A stretch of DNA of 64,000 bases from Komagataeibacter xylinus (GTDB lineage Bacteria > Pseudomonadota > Alphaproteobacteria > Acetobacterales > Acetobacteraceae), in contig NZ_CP041348.1 in assembly GCF_009834365.1 (NCBI RefSeq), forward strand, positions 1,766,001 to 1,830,000, written 5' to 3'. The translations under genes and the position numbers were made by a program. Below the pieces are notes generated by a model. It was not told where the DNA came from, ran no database searches, and saw nothing but the letters and a program-made list of their open reading frames with translations. This document shows positions 17,923 to 26,145 of the stretch, in pieces. Within the stretch, counting starts at the first letter, position 1. Each line of letters begins with the position of its first letter.

Positions 17923-18843
17923 TTACTGGCCCGTGCTGCCCGGCAGGGTCAGGTTGCCCGGTTGTGGTGAGCGCATCTGCGGGGTCGGGGCTGCGGTATC
18001 GCTACCTTCGGAGGAATATCCTTCCGGGAAGATCGCGTCCGGTTCTTCATGGATGGCCTTGGCCCGCGCGGGTGTGGGTGCTGCTGCCGGAGCGGTCGCG
18101 GCCTCCGGGTGGTCATCGGTCGGGCCGCCGCCAATGGTCATGGTATCTGCCCCGGTGGCGGGGCCGGCGGGGGTGGTGGTGGTGACGGCAGGCGTGTCGC
18201 CATCAAGCGGCTGGGCAGCCACGCTGCCCGGTGCCTGCGGCGTGACCAGCCAGTTGCCCAGATTGGCGCGGATCTGGTTTCCCAGCTCCTGGTTCATGTC
18301 CTGCAACATGAGGTTGGTCAGGGTGTTCAGGTTCTGGGGCGTGTCGCTGTTGCCATGCTTTTTCTGGGGGTCGAACGAGCGGGTGACCTGGGCCACGGCA
18401 TAGCCGGTGCGGCGGCCATCGGCGGAGGTTACGTCCAGATGCACGTTCAACTGCCCATCAAGGATGCCGCCCGGCTCATGCAGGATGGAAACCCGGTCGA
18501 TGGTAAACGTGCCGCTACCCCCGCTGCCTGCGGCCAGCAGCCGGTCATGCGCCAGTTGCTTGAGCAGGTCATCAGGCGGGTTGGGCGCGCGGCCCGACAG
18601 GTCGCCCGGCACCAGCCCCGGCCCGCCCCGGTCCACCACCGATATGGTGGCCACATTCAGGCTCAGCGGCGGCTCATCGCCATATTGCGGCCCGGCAAAG
18701 GTGGTCGGCTCGTCATGGTGGTGGCGGCTGTAGGCAGGCGCGCTGACAGCCGTCAGTGCAATCAGGGGCAGGCCTGCGGCCAGCACCACGCGCAGGCTGC
18801 GGCGTAACGACAAGGAGCTAAGCGGCGAACGGTTCGGTCGCAT
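17923..18843 (-). CDS. Secreted hypothetical protein
   Basis: 306 residues. It has an Arg-rich N-region, a hydrophobic segment (VVLAAGLPLIALTAVSAPAYS) and a likely cleavage site, then a His/Asp-rich RHHHDE. The central part (about 55-215) looks folded, with segments LSLNVATISVVDRG and ILDGQLNVHLDVTSADGRRTGYAVAQVTR. The C-terminal 90 residues are Pro/Thr/Ala-rich and probably disordered. I do not recognise a named family; similar exported proteins may exist in acetic acid bacteria. GGGA seven bases before the ATG supports the start. It is downstream of hslO by 92 bases and ends against copy 3 of the repeat. Confidence 0.75.
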   Translation of the reverse strand: MRPNRSPLSSLSLRRSLRVVLAAGLPLIALTAVSAPAYSRHHHDEPTTFAGPQYGDEPPLSLNVATISVVDRGGPGLVPGDLSGRAPNPPDDLLKQLAHDRLLAAGSGGSGTFTIDRVSILHEPGGILDGQLNVHLDVTSADGRRTGYAVAQVTRSFDPQKKHGNSDTPQNLNTLTNLMLQDMNQELGNQIRANLGNWLVTPQAPGSVAAQPLDGDTPAVTTTTPAGPATGADTMTIGGGPTDDHPEAATAPAAAPTPARAKAIHEEPDAIFPEGYSSEGSDTAAPTPQMRSPQPGNLTLPGSTGQ

Positions 18844-18935
18844 GGATATATCCCGATAACGGCTGGCGCACCCGGCGCGGTCGGTCGATCAGGAGTGTGA
18901 TCGTGCCATGTCCCGCGCCGGGCGCATAGGGGCTG

Positions 18936-19898
18936 TCAGGCGGTCTTGCCGCTGATCTCGCTGCGCTGGAAGTGGAAGTCATGGTTGCAGAACTGGCAGT
19001 TCATGGTGATCGTGCCGTCCTTGGCCATGTGGTCAAGGTCATCGAGCGGAAAGGTTTCCAGCAGGCTCGACAGCCGCGCACGCGAGCAGCGGCAGCCAAA
19101 GGCCAGTGCGCGGGGCTGGCCCGTAATCAGCCCTTCGGCATGGAACAGGCGGTACAGCAGGTCGGCCGAGCCAAGCCGGTCATCGAGCACTTCGCGCGCG
19201 GTAAGCGTGGTGGCAAGCGTGATGGCGGTCTCCCACGCATCATCGCCTTCCTCGGGGGTGATATCGGCTTCAATGCCGCCGCCCATGGCGATCTTTTCCA
19301 TCACCAGCGCGCCCGCGCGCCAGCCAGCTTCCGTTTTGTCACAGAACAGCTTGACCCAGCAGGCATGCTGCTCGGAGGTGGCGAAGTAATGCGCCGCCAT
19401 CTCCGACAGGCTCTCCCCGCTGATCTCGACAATGCCCTGATGGATGTCGGTATCAGGCCCCTGGTCCACGCTGAAGGCAATGTAGCCCTTGCCCAGCAGG
19501 TCGCTCGCGGTGGGGTTGGGGTTGGTCTTGAGCAGTTCGGCCACCGCCTCATCATCCGAGCGGGCATGAAAGCGCAGCGCGCCCGCATCGGTGCAGTCGG
19601 CCAGCAGCAGGCTCAGCGGTCCGTCGCCCTTGGCCTGCAGCGAGAAAGACCCCTGAAACTTGAGCGCCGAGGCCAGGGCCGCGACGAGTGCGAGCGCCTC
19701 GCCCGCAAGCCTGAGCACGCAGTCGGGGTTGTCGTGGCGGGTCAGCAGCGTGTCGGTCAGCACGCCCGGCCGCACGAGGCGGCCGCGCACGGGCCGGTTA
19801 TCGAGATAGAACGGCACCACGCCCTGCGGCACGACCAGATCGGGTGTGTCGGGGCGGCTGGTGTCGAGAAAGGCGGGGGAGGAAATATTGGAGGTCAT
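18936..19898 (-). CDS. hslO: Hsp33 redox-regulated chaperone
   Basis: 320 residues. Hsp33 is a holdase activated by oxidation of a zinc-bound Cys centre. The C-terminal zinc motif is intact: CRCSR, then CQFC about 31 residues later (C-x-C...C-x2-C). The N-terminal chaperone domain (about 30-240) has the family pattern, with GKGYIAFSVDQG. The ATG at 19896-19898 is chosen; one seven codons upstream (19919) is possible. It is the last gene of the argD-argF-unknown run, 51 bases after the preceding stop, an arrangement frequent in alphaproteobacteria. Confidence 0.95.
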   Translation of the reverse strand: MTSNISSPAFLDTSRPDTPDLVVPQGVVPFYLDNRPVRGRLVRPGVLTDTLLTRHDNPDCVLRLAGEALALVAALASALKFQGSFSLQAKGDGPLSLLLADCTDAGALRFHARSDDEAVAELLKTNPNPTASDLLGKGYIAFSVDQGPDTDIHQGIVEISGESLSEMAAHYFATSEQHACWVKLFCDKTEAGWRAGALVMEKIAMGGGIEADITPEEGDDAWETAITLATTLTAREVLDDRLGSADLLYRLFHAEGLITGQPRALAFGCRCSRARLSSLLETFPLDDLDHMAKDGTITMNCQFCNHDFHFQRSEISGKTA

Positions 19899-19949
19899 GG
19901 CACAAACCCGCTTCATCACGCCCCGCCATTGCAGCAGGGCGCTGGGAAA

Positions 19950-20270
19950 TCAGAGGTTGGCGGTAATATCCGCCTCCAGCGCGGCAAGGCGCTGGTCGAG
20001 GTCTTTAAGCCCGGCGGCGGGCAGCAGGCCCGCGTTTTCTACCGCGCTGAGGGCCTGCTGGCGGCATCGGTCATGTTCCATGTCCAGGTCCTGCGTGCGG
20101 CCCGCACCGGCAAGGCAGTCCAGATAGGCATCGCGGATGGTGTCAAGCCGCGCGTCATGCACCGGCAGGGCGGCAAAAATGTCGCGCGCGCTCTTTTCCG
20201 CCCAGCCGGGCACCTCGGGTGTCTCTTCGGTGCCGGTGGGCAGGGCAGGCTGTTCGGCGGGGCCGGTCAT
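19950..20270 (-). CDS. Small hypothetical protein between argF and hslO
   Basis: 106 residues, acidic, predicted almost all helical (ALPVHDARLDTIRDAYLDCL; LKDLDQRLAALEADITANL). No signal peptide, no recognised domain. AAGGAA eight bases before the ATG and a 4-base ATGA overlap with the argF stop show it is translated with argF. The conserved position suggests a role linked to arginine synthesis or Hsp33, but nothing in the sequence shows which. Confidence 0.75.
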   Translation of the reverse strand: MTGPAEQPALPTGTEETPEVPGWAEKSARDIFAALPVHDARLDTIRDAYLDCLAGAGRTQDLDMEHDRCRQQALSAVENAGLLPAAGLKDLDQRLAALEADITANL

Positions 20271-21253
20271 GCGGTGGGTTCCTTTCCATATTGCTGCCAG
20301 TCCGCGCCACACAGCGCCCAGACCAGAATGCCCTTTTGCGCGTGCAGGCGGTTCTCCGCCTCATCGAACACGACGGAGCGCGGGCCTTCAAACACGTCTT
20401 CGGTCACTTCTTCCCCGATATGGGCAGGCAGGCAGTGCAGGAAAAGGGCATCGGGGGCAGCATGCGCCATCAGCGCCGCATCAACCCGGTAGGGCTCGAA
20501 CGCGCTCACCCGCTGGTCGGATGCCTTGTCGGACATGCTGACCCAGGTATCGGTAATGATCGCATCAGCGCCTTTTACCGCGGCAACTGGGTCGGTCGTG
20601 ACCGTGATGTCGCCGCCATGCGCGCGCGCCCAGGCAACCGCTGCAACCGAGGGTGCATGGGTTGGCGGCGTTGCCAGCCGCAGGCTGAAGCCGAACAGGG
20701 CGGCGGCCTCGATGAAGGAGGTGGCGACATTGTTGCCATCACCCACCCAGGCCAGCGTACGGCCCCTGATCGGGCCGCGATGTTCCTCGAACGTCATGAT
20801 GTCGGCCATGATCTGCACGGGGTGCGAATCCGGCGTCAGGCCGTTGATGACCGGCACGCTGCTCCACCGCGCCAGTTCGCGCAGGTTCTCGGTCCTGCCG
20901 GTGCGCAGCACGATGGCATCGACAAAGCGCGACAGCACGCGGGCCGTATCGGCAATGCTCTCGCCGCGTCCGAGCTGCATGTCGGATGGCGCCAGCAGCA
21001 CCACGTTGCCGCCAAGCTGCTGCATGCCCACTTCAAACGAAACACGCGTGCGCGTGGAGGGCTTGGAGAGCATCAGCCCCAGCGCGCGGCCGCGCAGCGG
21101 CAGGGCGGGGTGCATGGGGCGCGCCCTGTGGTCCTGCATGCGCTTGATGCCGCTGGCTACGTCGAGGATGGCGCGCAGCGTTGCGGCATCTATTTCCTTG
21201 AGGTCAAGGAAATGACGGGGCGTGACATGGGTGGGGGTGCGCAGCGCGTTCAT
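20267..21253 (-). CDS. argF: Ornithine carbamoyltransferase
   Basis: 328 residues. It makes citrulline from ornithine and carbamoyl phosphate. Carbamoyl-phosphate motif SKPSTRTRVSFE; ornithine-side motif FLHCLPAHIGEEV; SMSDKASDQR loop near residue 240. The ATG at 21251-21253 follows GGAGA by eight bases and overlaps the argD stop by four bases (ATGA), so translation is coupled to argD. Confidence 0.97.
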   Translation of the reverse strand: MNALRTPTHVTPRHFLDLKEIDAATLRAILDVASGIKRMQDHRARPMHPALPLRGRALGLMLSKPSTRTRVSFEVGMQQLGGNVVLLAPSDMQLGRGESIADTARVLSRFVDAIVLRTGRTENLRELARWSSVPVINGLTPDSHPVQIMADIMTFEEHRGPIRGRTLAWVGDGNNVATSFIEAAALFGFSLRLATPPTHAPSVAAVAWARAHGGDITVTTDPVAAVKGADAIITDTWVSMSDKASDQRVSAFEPYRVDAALMAHAAPDALFLHCLPAHIGEEVTEDVFEGPRSVVFDEAENRLHAQKGILVWALCGADWQQYGKEPTA

Positions 21254-22455
21254 GCCACATTCTCCGCATTGGTGGCCGCGAGGTGGGCATGCACGCGCGC
21301 AGCCGCCCGGTCCAGCATGGACAGGGCCTCGGCGCAGTCGGCCTCGGTCACGGTCAGGGGGGGGAGCAGGCGCAGCACGTTGTCGCCCGCCGTTACGCAC
21401 AGCATGCCTTCGCCCACGGCCGCATTCTGCACCAGCGCTACGTCGGGCCTGCATTTCAGGCCAATGAGCAGCCCGAGGCCGCGATGGGCGGTGAAAATGT
21501 CGGGATGGGTTGCGATCAGCCGGTCGAAGCCTGCGTCAAGCTGTGCCGCGTGCGCGCGCACGCCTTCAAGGAAGCCGGGGGCGAGGATGATGTCGAGCAC
21601 CGCGTTGGCGGCGGCACAGGCCAGCGGGCTGCCGCCAAAGGTGGTGCCGTGGCTGCCCGGTGTCATGTGCTTTGCAATGGTCTCGGTCGTCAGCACTGCC
21701 CCCATGGGGAAGCCGCCCGCAATGCCCTTGGCGGTGGACAGGATATCGGGCGTGATGTCCGACCATTCATAGGCGAACAGGCGGCCGGTCCGGCCCATGC
21801 CGCACTGCACCTCGTCCACGCCCAGGAACAGGCCATATTCATCGCACGCCGCCCGCAGTTCGCGCATGAAGCGCGGGTCGGCGACATGGATACCGCTCTC
21901 GCCCTGCACCGGCTCGATCATGATGCCAGCCGTCTCGGCGCAGATGGCGTCGCGCACGGCGTTCATGTTGTTGAGCGGTACGTGGTCGAAGCCTTCCACC
22001 CGGGGGCCGAAGCCATCAAGGTATTTGGCGTTGCCGGTAGCCGACAGGGTCGCCAGCGTGCGCCCGTGAAAGGCGCCGTTGAAGCAGATGATGCGCGTGC
22101 GCTCGGGATGGCCGGACTTGGCCTGCGCGCGGCGGATCATCTTGATCATGCCTTCATTGGCTTCCGCACCCGAATTGCAGAAGAAGGCACTGTCGGCAAA
22201 GCTGTTGGCAACCAGCCGCTCGGCCAGCTGCTCGGCCTGCGGCACGCGATACAGGTTGGAGACATGCATGACGCGCTGCGCCTGCTGCGCGATGGCCTGC
22301 ACCAGATGCGGGTTGTTGTGCCCGACCGAGGAGGTAGCGATGCCGGAACCGAAATCGAGGAATCGTCGCCCGTCCACCGTGTACAGCCAGGCACCTTCGC
22401 CACGCTCGAAAGCGAGGTCGGCGCGATTGTAATTCGGCATCAGGGCGGAAATCAT
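21250..22455 (-). CDS. argD: Acetylornithine aminotransferase
   Basis: 401 residues, PLP-dependent class III aminotransferase acting in arginine (and possibly lysine) synthesis. N-terminal MPNYNRADLAFERGEG is typical of ArgD. The PLP lysine is in STAKGIAGGFPMG, with the aspartate in FLGVDEVQCGMGRTG and the substrate motif NSGAEANEGMIK. The ATG at 22453-22455 is used; AAGG lies nine bases upstream. A hairpin with a following T-rich tract lies in the leader (22505-22534). Confidence 0.96.
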   Translation of the reverse strand: MISALMPNYNRADLAFERGEGAWLYTVDGRRFLDFGSGIATSSVGHNNPHLVQAIAQQAQRVMHVSNLYRVPQAEQLAERLVANSFADSAFFCNSGAEANEGMIKMIRRAQAKSGHPERTRIICFNGAFHGRTLATLSATGNAKYLDGFGPRVEGFDHVPLNNMNAVRDAICAETAGIMIEPVQGESGIHVADPRFMRELRAACDEYGLFLGVDEVQCGMGRTGRLFAYEWSDITPDILSTAKGIAGGFPMGAVLTTETIAKHMTPGSHGTTFGGSPLACAAANAVLDIILAPGFLEGVRAHAAQLDAGFDRLIATHPDIFTAHRGLGLLIGLKCRPDVALVQNAAVGEGMLCVTAGDNVLRLLPPLTVTEADCAEALSMLDRAAARVHAHLAATNAENVA

Positions 22456-22504
22456 GGAATGGCCTTGCGATTTCGGTTCAAAGAAAAAAAGAATGATGGT
22501 CCAG

Positions 22505-22534
22505 AAACGAAAACAACCCACCGCTCGGGGTGGG
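22505..22534 (-). terminator. Hairpin plus T-rich tract in argD leader
   Basis: On the minus strand, CCCACC, six-base loop, GGTGGG (22517-22534), then TTGTTTTCGTTT. It sits 50 bases upstream of argD and inside the argD/recX divergent region, so it may be an attenuator for argD rather than an end-of-operon terminator. The T tract is interrupted, so strength is uncertain. Confidence 0.45.
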
Positions 22535-22727
22535 CCTCTTTTCGGTCCTGCTTTTTCCAGGCCGCCTGCGGGAGCTTTGCCCACCGCGCCCGGAGCCGGA
22601 AAAGCGGAAGAATATGGCGCACGGGGGCGAAATGCAACCTTCCGCGCCATTTCCACCCCGCGTTGTGGCCATGCCTGCCATACTGGCATAGGCGCGCGGG
22701 GGCTGATTGTGGCACACTGCGCGCATC

Positions 22728-23369
22728 ATGGTGGCCCGTCCTTCCCGTTCTGCACCCCGCCCGCTGCCGCCAGCGCCCGATGGTGCTGCGCTGCGCGCGG
22801 TCGCACTGGCCTATCTGGCCCGCTTCTCGGCCACGCGGGCAGGGGTGACGCGGGTGCTGACCCGCCATGTCGACCGCTGGGCGCGTCGCGCGGTTGATGG
22901 CGGGATGGACGCCGATGAGGCCGCGCGCAGTGTGCAGCCCGCCCGCGTGCTGATCGAACGCATCGTGGCCGATATGGAAGGGCTGGGTGCGGTGGATGAT
23001 GCCCGCTTTGCGGAATTCCGGGCCCGTTCCCTGGCGCGGGCCGGGCGCTCGCGCCGCATGGTTGCGGCCCATCTGAGCGCGCGCGGCGTGGATGAAGCGA
23101 CGGCAGGAGTGGCGGTGGAGGAAGCGCTGGGCGCGCGTGATGGCGAGGGGCGCGAGACCGAACTGGCTGCGGCTCTCGTGTTCATCCGCAAGCGCCGGGC
23201 GGGGCCTTTCCTGCGGGCCGATGCCGATGAGGCCGAGGCCGCCCTGCGCGACCGCCGTGCGATGGATGCCATGGCGCGCGCGGGCTTTACGCGCGATACG
23301 GCGCGCACGGCGCTGGATATGGACCGTGACGAGGCGGAGGACAGGATCATGCGTATGAGGATGGCGTGA
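22728..23369 (+). CDS. recX: RecX family regulatory protein
   Basis: 213 residues, longer than E. coli RecX (166). RecX proteins bind RecA filaments and inhibit recombinase activity. The three-helix repeats are recognisable: ALAYLARFSATRAGVTRVLTR, GLGAVDDARFAEFRARSLARAGRSRRMVAAHL and MDAMARAGFTRDTARTAL. ATG at 22728 is used; a TTG seven codons upstream is an alternative. recA is not in the window. Its stop overlaps the GTG start of the CHAP lipoprotein gene. Confidence 0.88.
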   Translation: MVARPSRSAPRPLPPAPDGAALRAVALAYLARFSATRAGVTRVLTRHVDRWARRAVDGGMDADEAARSVQPARVLIERIVADMEGLGAVDDARFAEFRARSLARAGRSRRMVAAHLSARGVDEATAGVAVEEALGARDGEGRETELAAALVFIRKRRAGPFLRADADEAEAALRDRRAMDAMARAGFTRDTARTALDMDRDEAEDRIMRMRMA

Positions 23370-23827
23370 GGCGCGTGCTGGCGCAGGCGGCAGGGGGGCT
23401 TGCGCTCCTGTCGCTTGCGGCGTGCGCGGGGGGCAGCGGGCAGGGATGGCATGGAGCGGTACAGTGCGCGCCCTATGCGCGGCAGGTCACGCATGTGCAG
23501 TTGCGCGGCGATGCGGCCTCATGGTGGGGGCAGGCGCAGGGACATTACCCCCGCACGCATGTGCCCCGCACCGGGGCGGTGCTGGTGTTCAGGGCGACGG
23601 GCCGCCTGCCTGATGGGCATGTCTCGGTCGTGCAGCAGGTGCGCGGCCCGCGTGAGGTACTGGTGGACCAGGCCAACTGGGTGCCAGGAAGGGTAGGTCA
23701 CGGCGAGCCGGTGGTCGATGTATCGGGGCGCAATGACTGGTCGCAGGTCAAGGTCTGGTGGTCCCCCATTCACGCGATGGGCAAAACCGTCTATCCTGCC
23801 TATGGGTTCATCCTGCCACGGGGCTGA
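23366..23827 (+). CDS. CHAP-domain lipoprotein (putative peptidoglycan amidase)
   Basis: 153 residues from a GTG that overlaps the recX stop (GTGA), with GAGG five bases upstream. The lipobox LAAC places the lipid Cys at residue 20. The CHAP (NlpC/P60-like) catalytic set is visible: Cys34 in QCAPYARQ, His85 in DGHVSVV and Asn104 in QANW. CHAP enzymes cleave amide bonds in peptidoglycan; here the site would be the periplasmic face of a membrane. It may act in wall remodelling; substrate not shown. Confidence 0.85.
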   Translation: MRRVLAQAAGGLALLSLAACAGGSGQGWHGAVQCAPYARQVTHVQLRGDAASWWGQAQGHYPRTHVPRTGAVLVFRATGRLPDGHVSVVQQVRGPREVLVDQANWVPGRVGHGEPVVDVSGRNDWSQVKVWWSPIHAMGKTVYPAYGFILPRG

Positions 23828-23957
23828 GTGGCGTGAGGCAGGGGAGCTTGCATATCATGCGCTCTCCCCTCACATAGGCGGGGAGGGCAGGCCGCTTCCA
23901 TACAGGAGCGGTGGCCAACACGGCATTTTGCGTCATGGACGCGGATCGAGGGATGCG

Positions 23958-24203
23958 ATGGGTAGCTTGAGCTGGGGACATTGGCTGATCGTACTGGCAG
24001 TGGTGCTGGTACTGTTTGGCGGCGGCGGCAAGATCAGTTCGCTCATGGGTGACATGGCGCGCGGGATCAAGTCATTCAAGAAGAACATGGCCGATGACGA
24101 GCCGCACGAGCCCGTTGCCTCCGGTCACATCCAGGGGCCGGGCAAGGAAAAGGATGCAACCTTTACCGAAGCGCCGCAGCCTTCCACCAATAACGTGAAA
24201 TGA
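23958..24203 (+). CDS. tatA: Twin-arginine translocase subunit TatA
   Basis: 81 residues. N-terminal [20 protein letters not shown] is the TM helix, followed by the hinge GGGGK and the amphipathic helix [15 protein letters not shown], then a polar tail. TatA forms the pore of the Tat pathway for folded proteins. GAGG lies seven bases before the ATG. tatB and tatC are not adjacent, so tatA is separated from the usual tatABC operon. Confidence 0.93.
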   Translation: MGSLSWGHWLIVLAVVLVLFGGGGKISSLMGDMARGIKSFKKNMADDEPHEPVASGHIQGPGKEKDATFTEAPQPSTNNVK

Positions 24204-24241
24204 CGCGGCTTTCCGATCGCGCGGGCGGACCGCGTTAAATC

Positions 24242-24865
24242 ATGACGCAGTCCGTTTTTCCCGCAGGGGCCTATTGCCGCGCGGTGGAGCGCATCATCGC
24301 CGCGGGCCAGCGCATGGACCGCTTTGGCTGGGTGCCCGCCACGGCAGGCAACATCAGCATCCGCCTGCCTGATGGCAACCTCGCCATCACGCGCTCGGGT
24401 GGCCACAAGGGGCTGCTCGGGCCGGATGGGGTGATCTGTGTCGATGCCCATGGCCGCCCGCTTGCCGCAGGCGACCGGCCCAGCGCCGAAACACTGCTGC
24501 ACTGCCAGGTCTATGCGCATGACCCGGCAGCAGGTGCCGTGCTTCATGGCCACTCCGTTGCCTCCACCGTGCTGTCGATGGCAGGAGGCGACGCCCTCGT
24601 GCTTGAAGGTTACGAGGTGCAGAAGGTCTTTGCCGGGCAGAACACGCATGCCGCCCACGTAACGGTGCCCATATTCGACAATGATCAGGACATCACACGC
24701 CTCTCGCGCGTGGTGGCCCCGCATCTTGATGGCATGCGCGCGGGCTACATCATCCGTGGGCACGGGGTTTATGTGTGGGGGGCTGACATGGACATGGCCC
24801 TTGCGCGGCTGGAGGGGCTTGAATTCCTGCTTGCCTGCGAACTCGAGAGGAGGAAGCTCGCATGA
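24242..24865 (+). CDS. mtnB: Methylthioribulose-1-phosphate dehydratase
   Basis: 207 residues, class II aldolase fold. It dehydrates 5-methylthioribulose-1-phosphate in the methionine salvage pathway. Zinc-type motifs are present: VLHGHSVAST and IIRGHGVYVWG; the N-terminal WVPATAGNISIRL and ITRSGGHKG match the MtnB family. It is followed by mtnD with a 4-base ATGA overlap, so the pathway genes are coupled. Confidence 0.93.
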   Translation: MTQSVFPAGAYCRAVERIIAAGQRMDRFGWVPATAGNISIRLPDGNLAITRSGGHKGLLGPDGVICVDAHGRPLAAGDRPSAETLLHCQVYAHDPAAGAVLHGHSVASTVLSMAGGDALVLEGYEVQKVFAGQNTHAAHVTVPIFDNDQDITRLSRVVAPHLDGMRAGYIIRGHGVYVWGADMDMALARLEGLEFLLACELERRKLA

Positions 24866-25404
24866 GCCGCCTGAACGTTTTTGCCGACAACAATCCCGGC
24901 ACGCCCATCATTCACCTGACCGACCCCGCCCGCATCGCCGCCGAGCTTGCGCCCATTGGCGTGCGCTTCGAGCAGTGGAACAGCCCGGTCACCCCCGACC
25001 GTGCAGCCCCCGAGGCCGAGGTGCTGGCCGCTTACCGCCCCTATCTTGACCAGCTTATGGGCGAGACGGGAGCCGGTTCCGCCGATGTGCTGCGCGTTGG
25101 CCCCGACACGCAGGGCTGGGCGGAAGCGAGGCGCAAATTCCTGTCCGAGCACACCCATGGCGAGGACGAGGTGCGGTTTTTCGTGCATGGGCAGGGTGAT
25201 TTCATCCTGCATGTGAATGGCCGCGTGTATGACGTGCGCTGCACGGCGGGCGACCTGATCTCGGTGCCCGCAGGCACGCCGCACTGGTTTGATGGCGGCG
25301 AGACGCCCGATTTCGTAACGCTGCGCATCTTCACCAACCCTGATGGCTGGATCGCGCGCTATACCGGCAGTGACATCGCAGCCAGCTTCCCCGCTGAAGC
25401 CTGA
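24862..25404 (+). CDS. mtnD: Acireductone dioxygenase
   Basis: 180 residues, cupin fold. It oxidises 1,2-dihydroxy-3-keto-5-methylthiopentene, giving the keto acid and formate (or CO with nickel). The metal ligands are in HTHGEDEVRFFVHG (His, His, Glu) and PHWFDGG. The start overlaps mtnB by 4 bases. mtnC follows after 24 bases. Confidence 0.95.
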   Translation: MSRLNVFADNNPGTPIIHLTDPARIAAELAPIGVRFEQWNSPVTPDRAAPEAEVLAAYRPYLDQLMGETGAGSADVLRVGPDTQGWAEARRKFLSEHTHGEDEVRFFVHGQGDFILHVNGRVYDVRCTAGDLISVPAGTPHWFDGGETPDFVTLRIFTNPDGWIARYTGSDIAASFPAEA

Positions 25405-25428
25405 GCCGCACCGAAGGAGAACAAGACC

Positions 25429-26145
25429 GTGACCCAGGCCACGCAGCCGCCAGTACGCGCGGTGCTGCTGGATATCGAGGGGACGACCATACCGGTTTCC
25501 TTCGTCCATGCGACCCTGTTCCCCTATGCCCGCAAGGCGCTGCCCGCCCTGCTGCGCACCCATGCGGATGACCCCGAAGTAAAGGCCCAGATCGCGGAAA
25601 TCGCGCGTCTTGCCCCCGGCGTGCCCCCCCTGCACCAGCTGGAAGCGTGGATGGATGCGGATGCCAAGGTGGCGCCGCTCAAGGCCCTGCAGGGCATGAT
25701 CTGGGCGCAGGGCTATGCCGAGGGTGTGCTCAAGGCCGGGCTCTACCCCGATGTGGTGCCCGCCCTGCGCTGCTGGGCTGCTGCAGGGCTTTCGCTTGCG
25801 GTGTATTCCTCCGGCTCGGTGGCGGCGCAGAAGCTGATCTATGGCCATACGACCGAAGGCGACCTGAGCAACGTGTTCGTGGGGTTTTACGACCTGCAGA
25901 TGGGCGGCAAGCGCGATGCCGAAAGCTATCGCCGCATCCTTGATGCCGCGCGCTGGCAGGCGGGCGACGTGCTGTTCCTGTCCGATGTGGTGGCCGAGCT
26001 TGACGCGGCGGCACAGGCGGGCCTGCGCACCTGCCAGATCGTCCATGCCGAGGACGGCACGCAGCCCGGCACCACGCACCCGGTGGCAGGCTCCCTGGCC
26101 GAGGTGGCACAGCGTTTTGGCCTGCCCCACCCGGAGGTGGCATGA
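25429..26145 (+). CDS. mtnC: Acireductone synthase (enolase-phosphatase E1)
   Basis: 238 residues, HAD superfamily: nucleophile motif LLDIEGTTIPVSF, then VYSSGSVAAQKLIYGHT and LFLSDVVAELDAA. It enolises and dephosphorylates diketo-5-methylthiopentyl-1-phosphate in methionine salvage. Start GTG with GGAG nine bases upstream. The stop overlaps ribF by 4 bases (ATGA). mtnA and an MTA nucleosidase/phosphorylase are not in the window, so the pathway must be completed elsewhere. Confidence 0.95.
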   Translation: MTQATQPPVRAVLLDIEGTTIPVSFVHATLFPYARKALPALLRTHADDPEVKAQIAEIARLAPGVPPLHQLEAWMDADAKVAPLKALQGMIWAQGYAEGVLKAGLYPDVVPALRCWAAAGLSLAVYSSGSVAAQKLIYGHTTEGDLSNVFVGFYDLQMGGKRDAESYRRILDAARWQAGDVLFLSDVVAELDAAAQAGLRTCQIVHAEDGTQPGTTHPVAGSLAEVAQRFGLPHPEVA

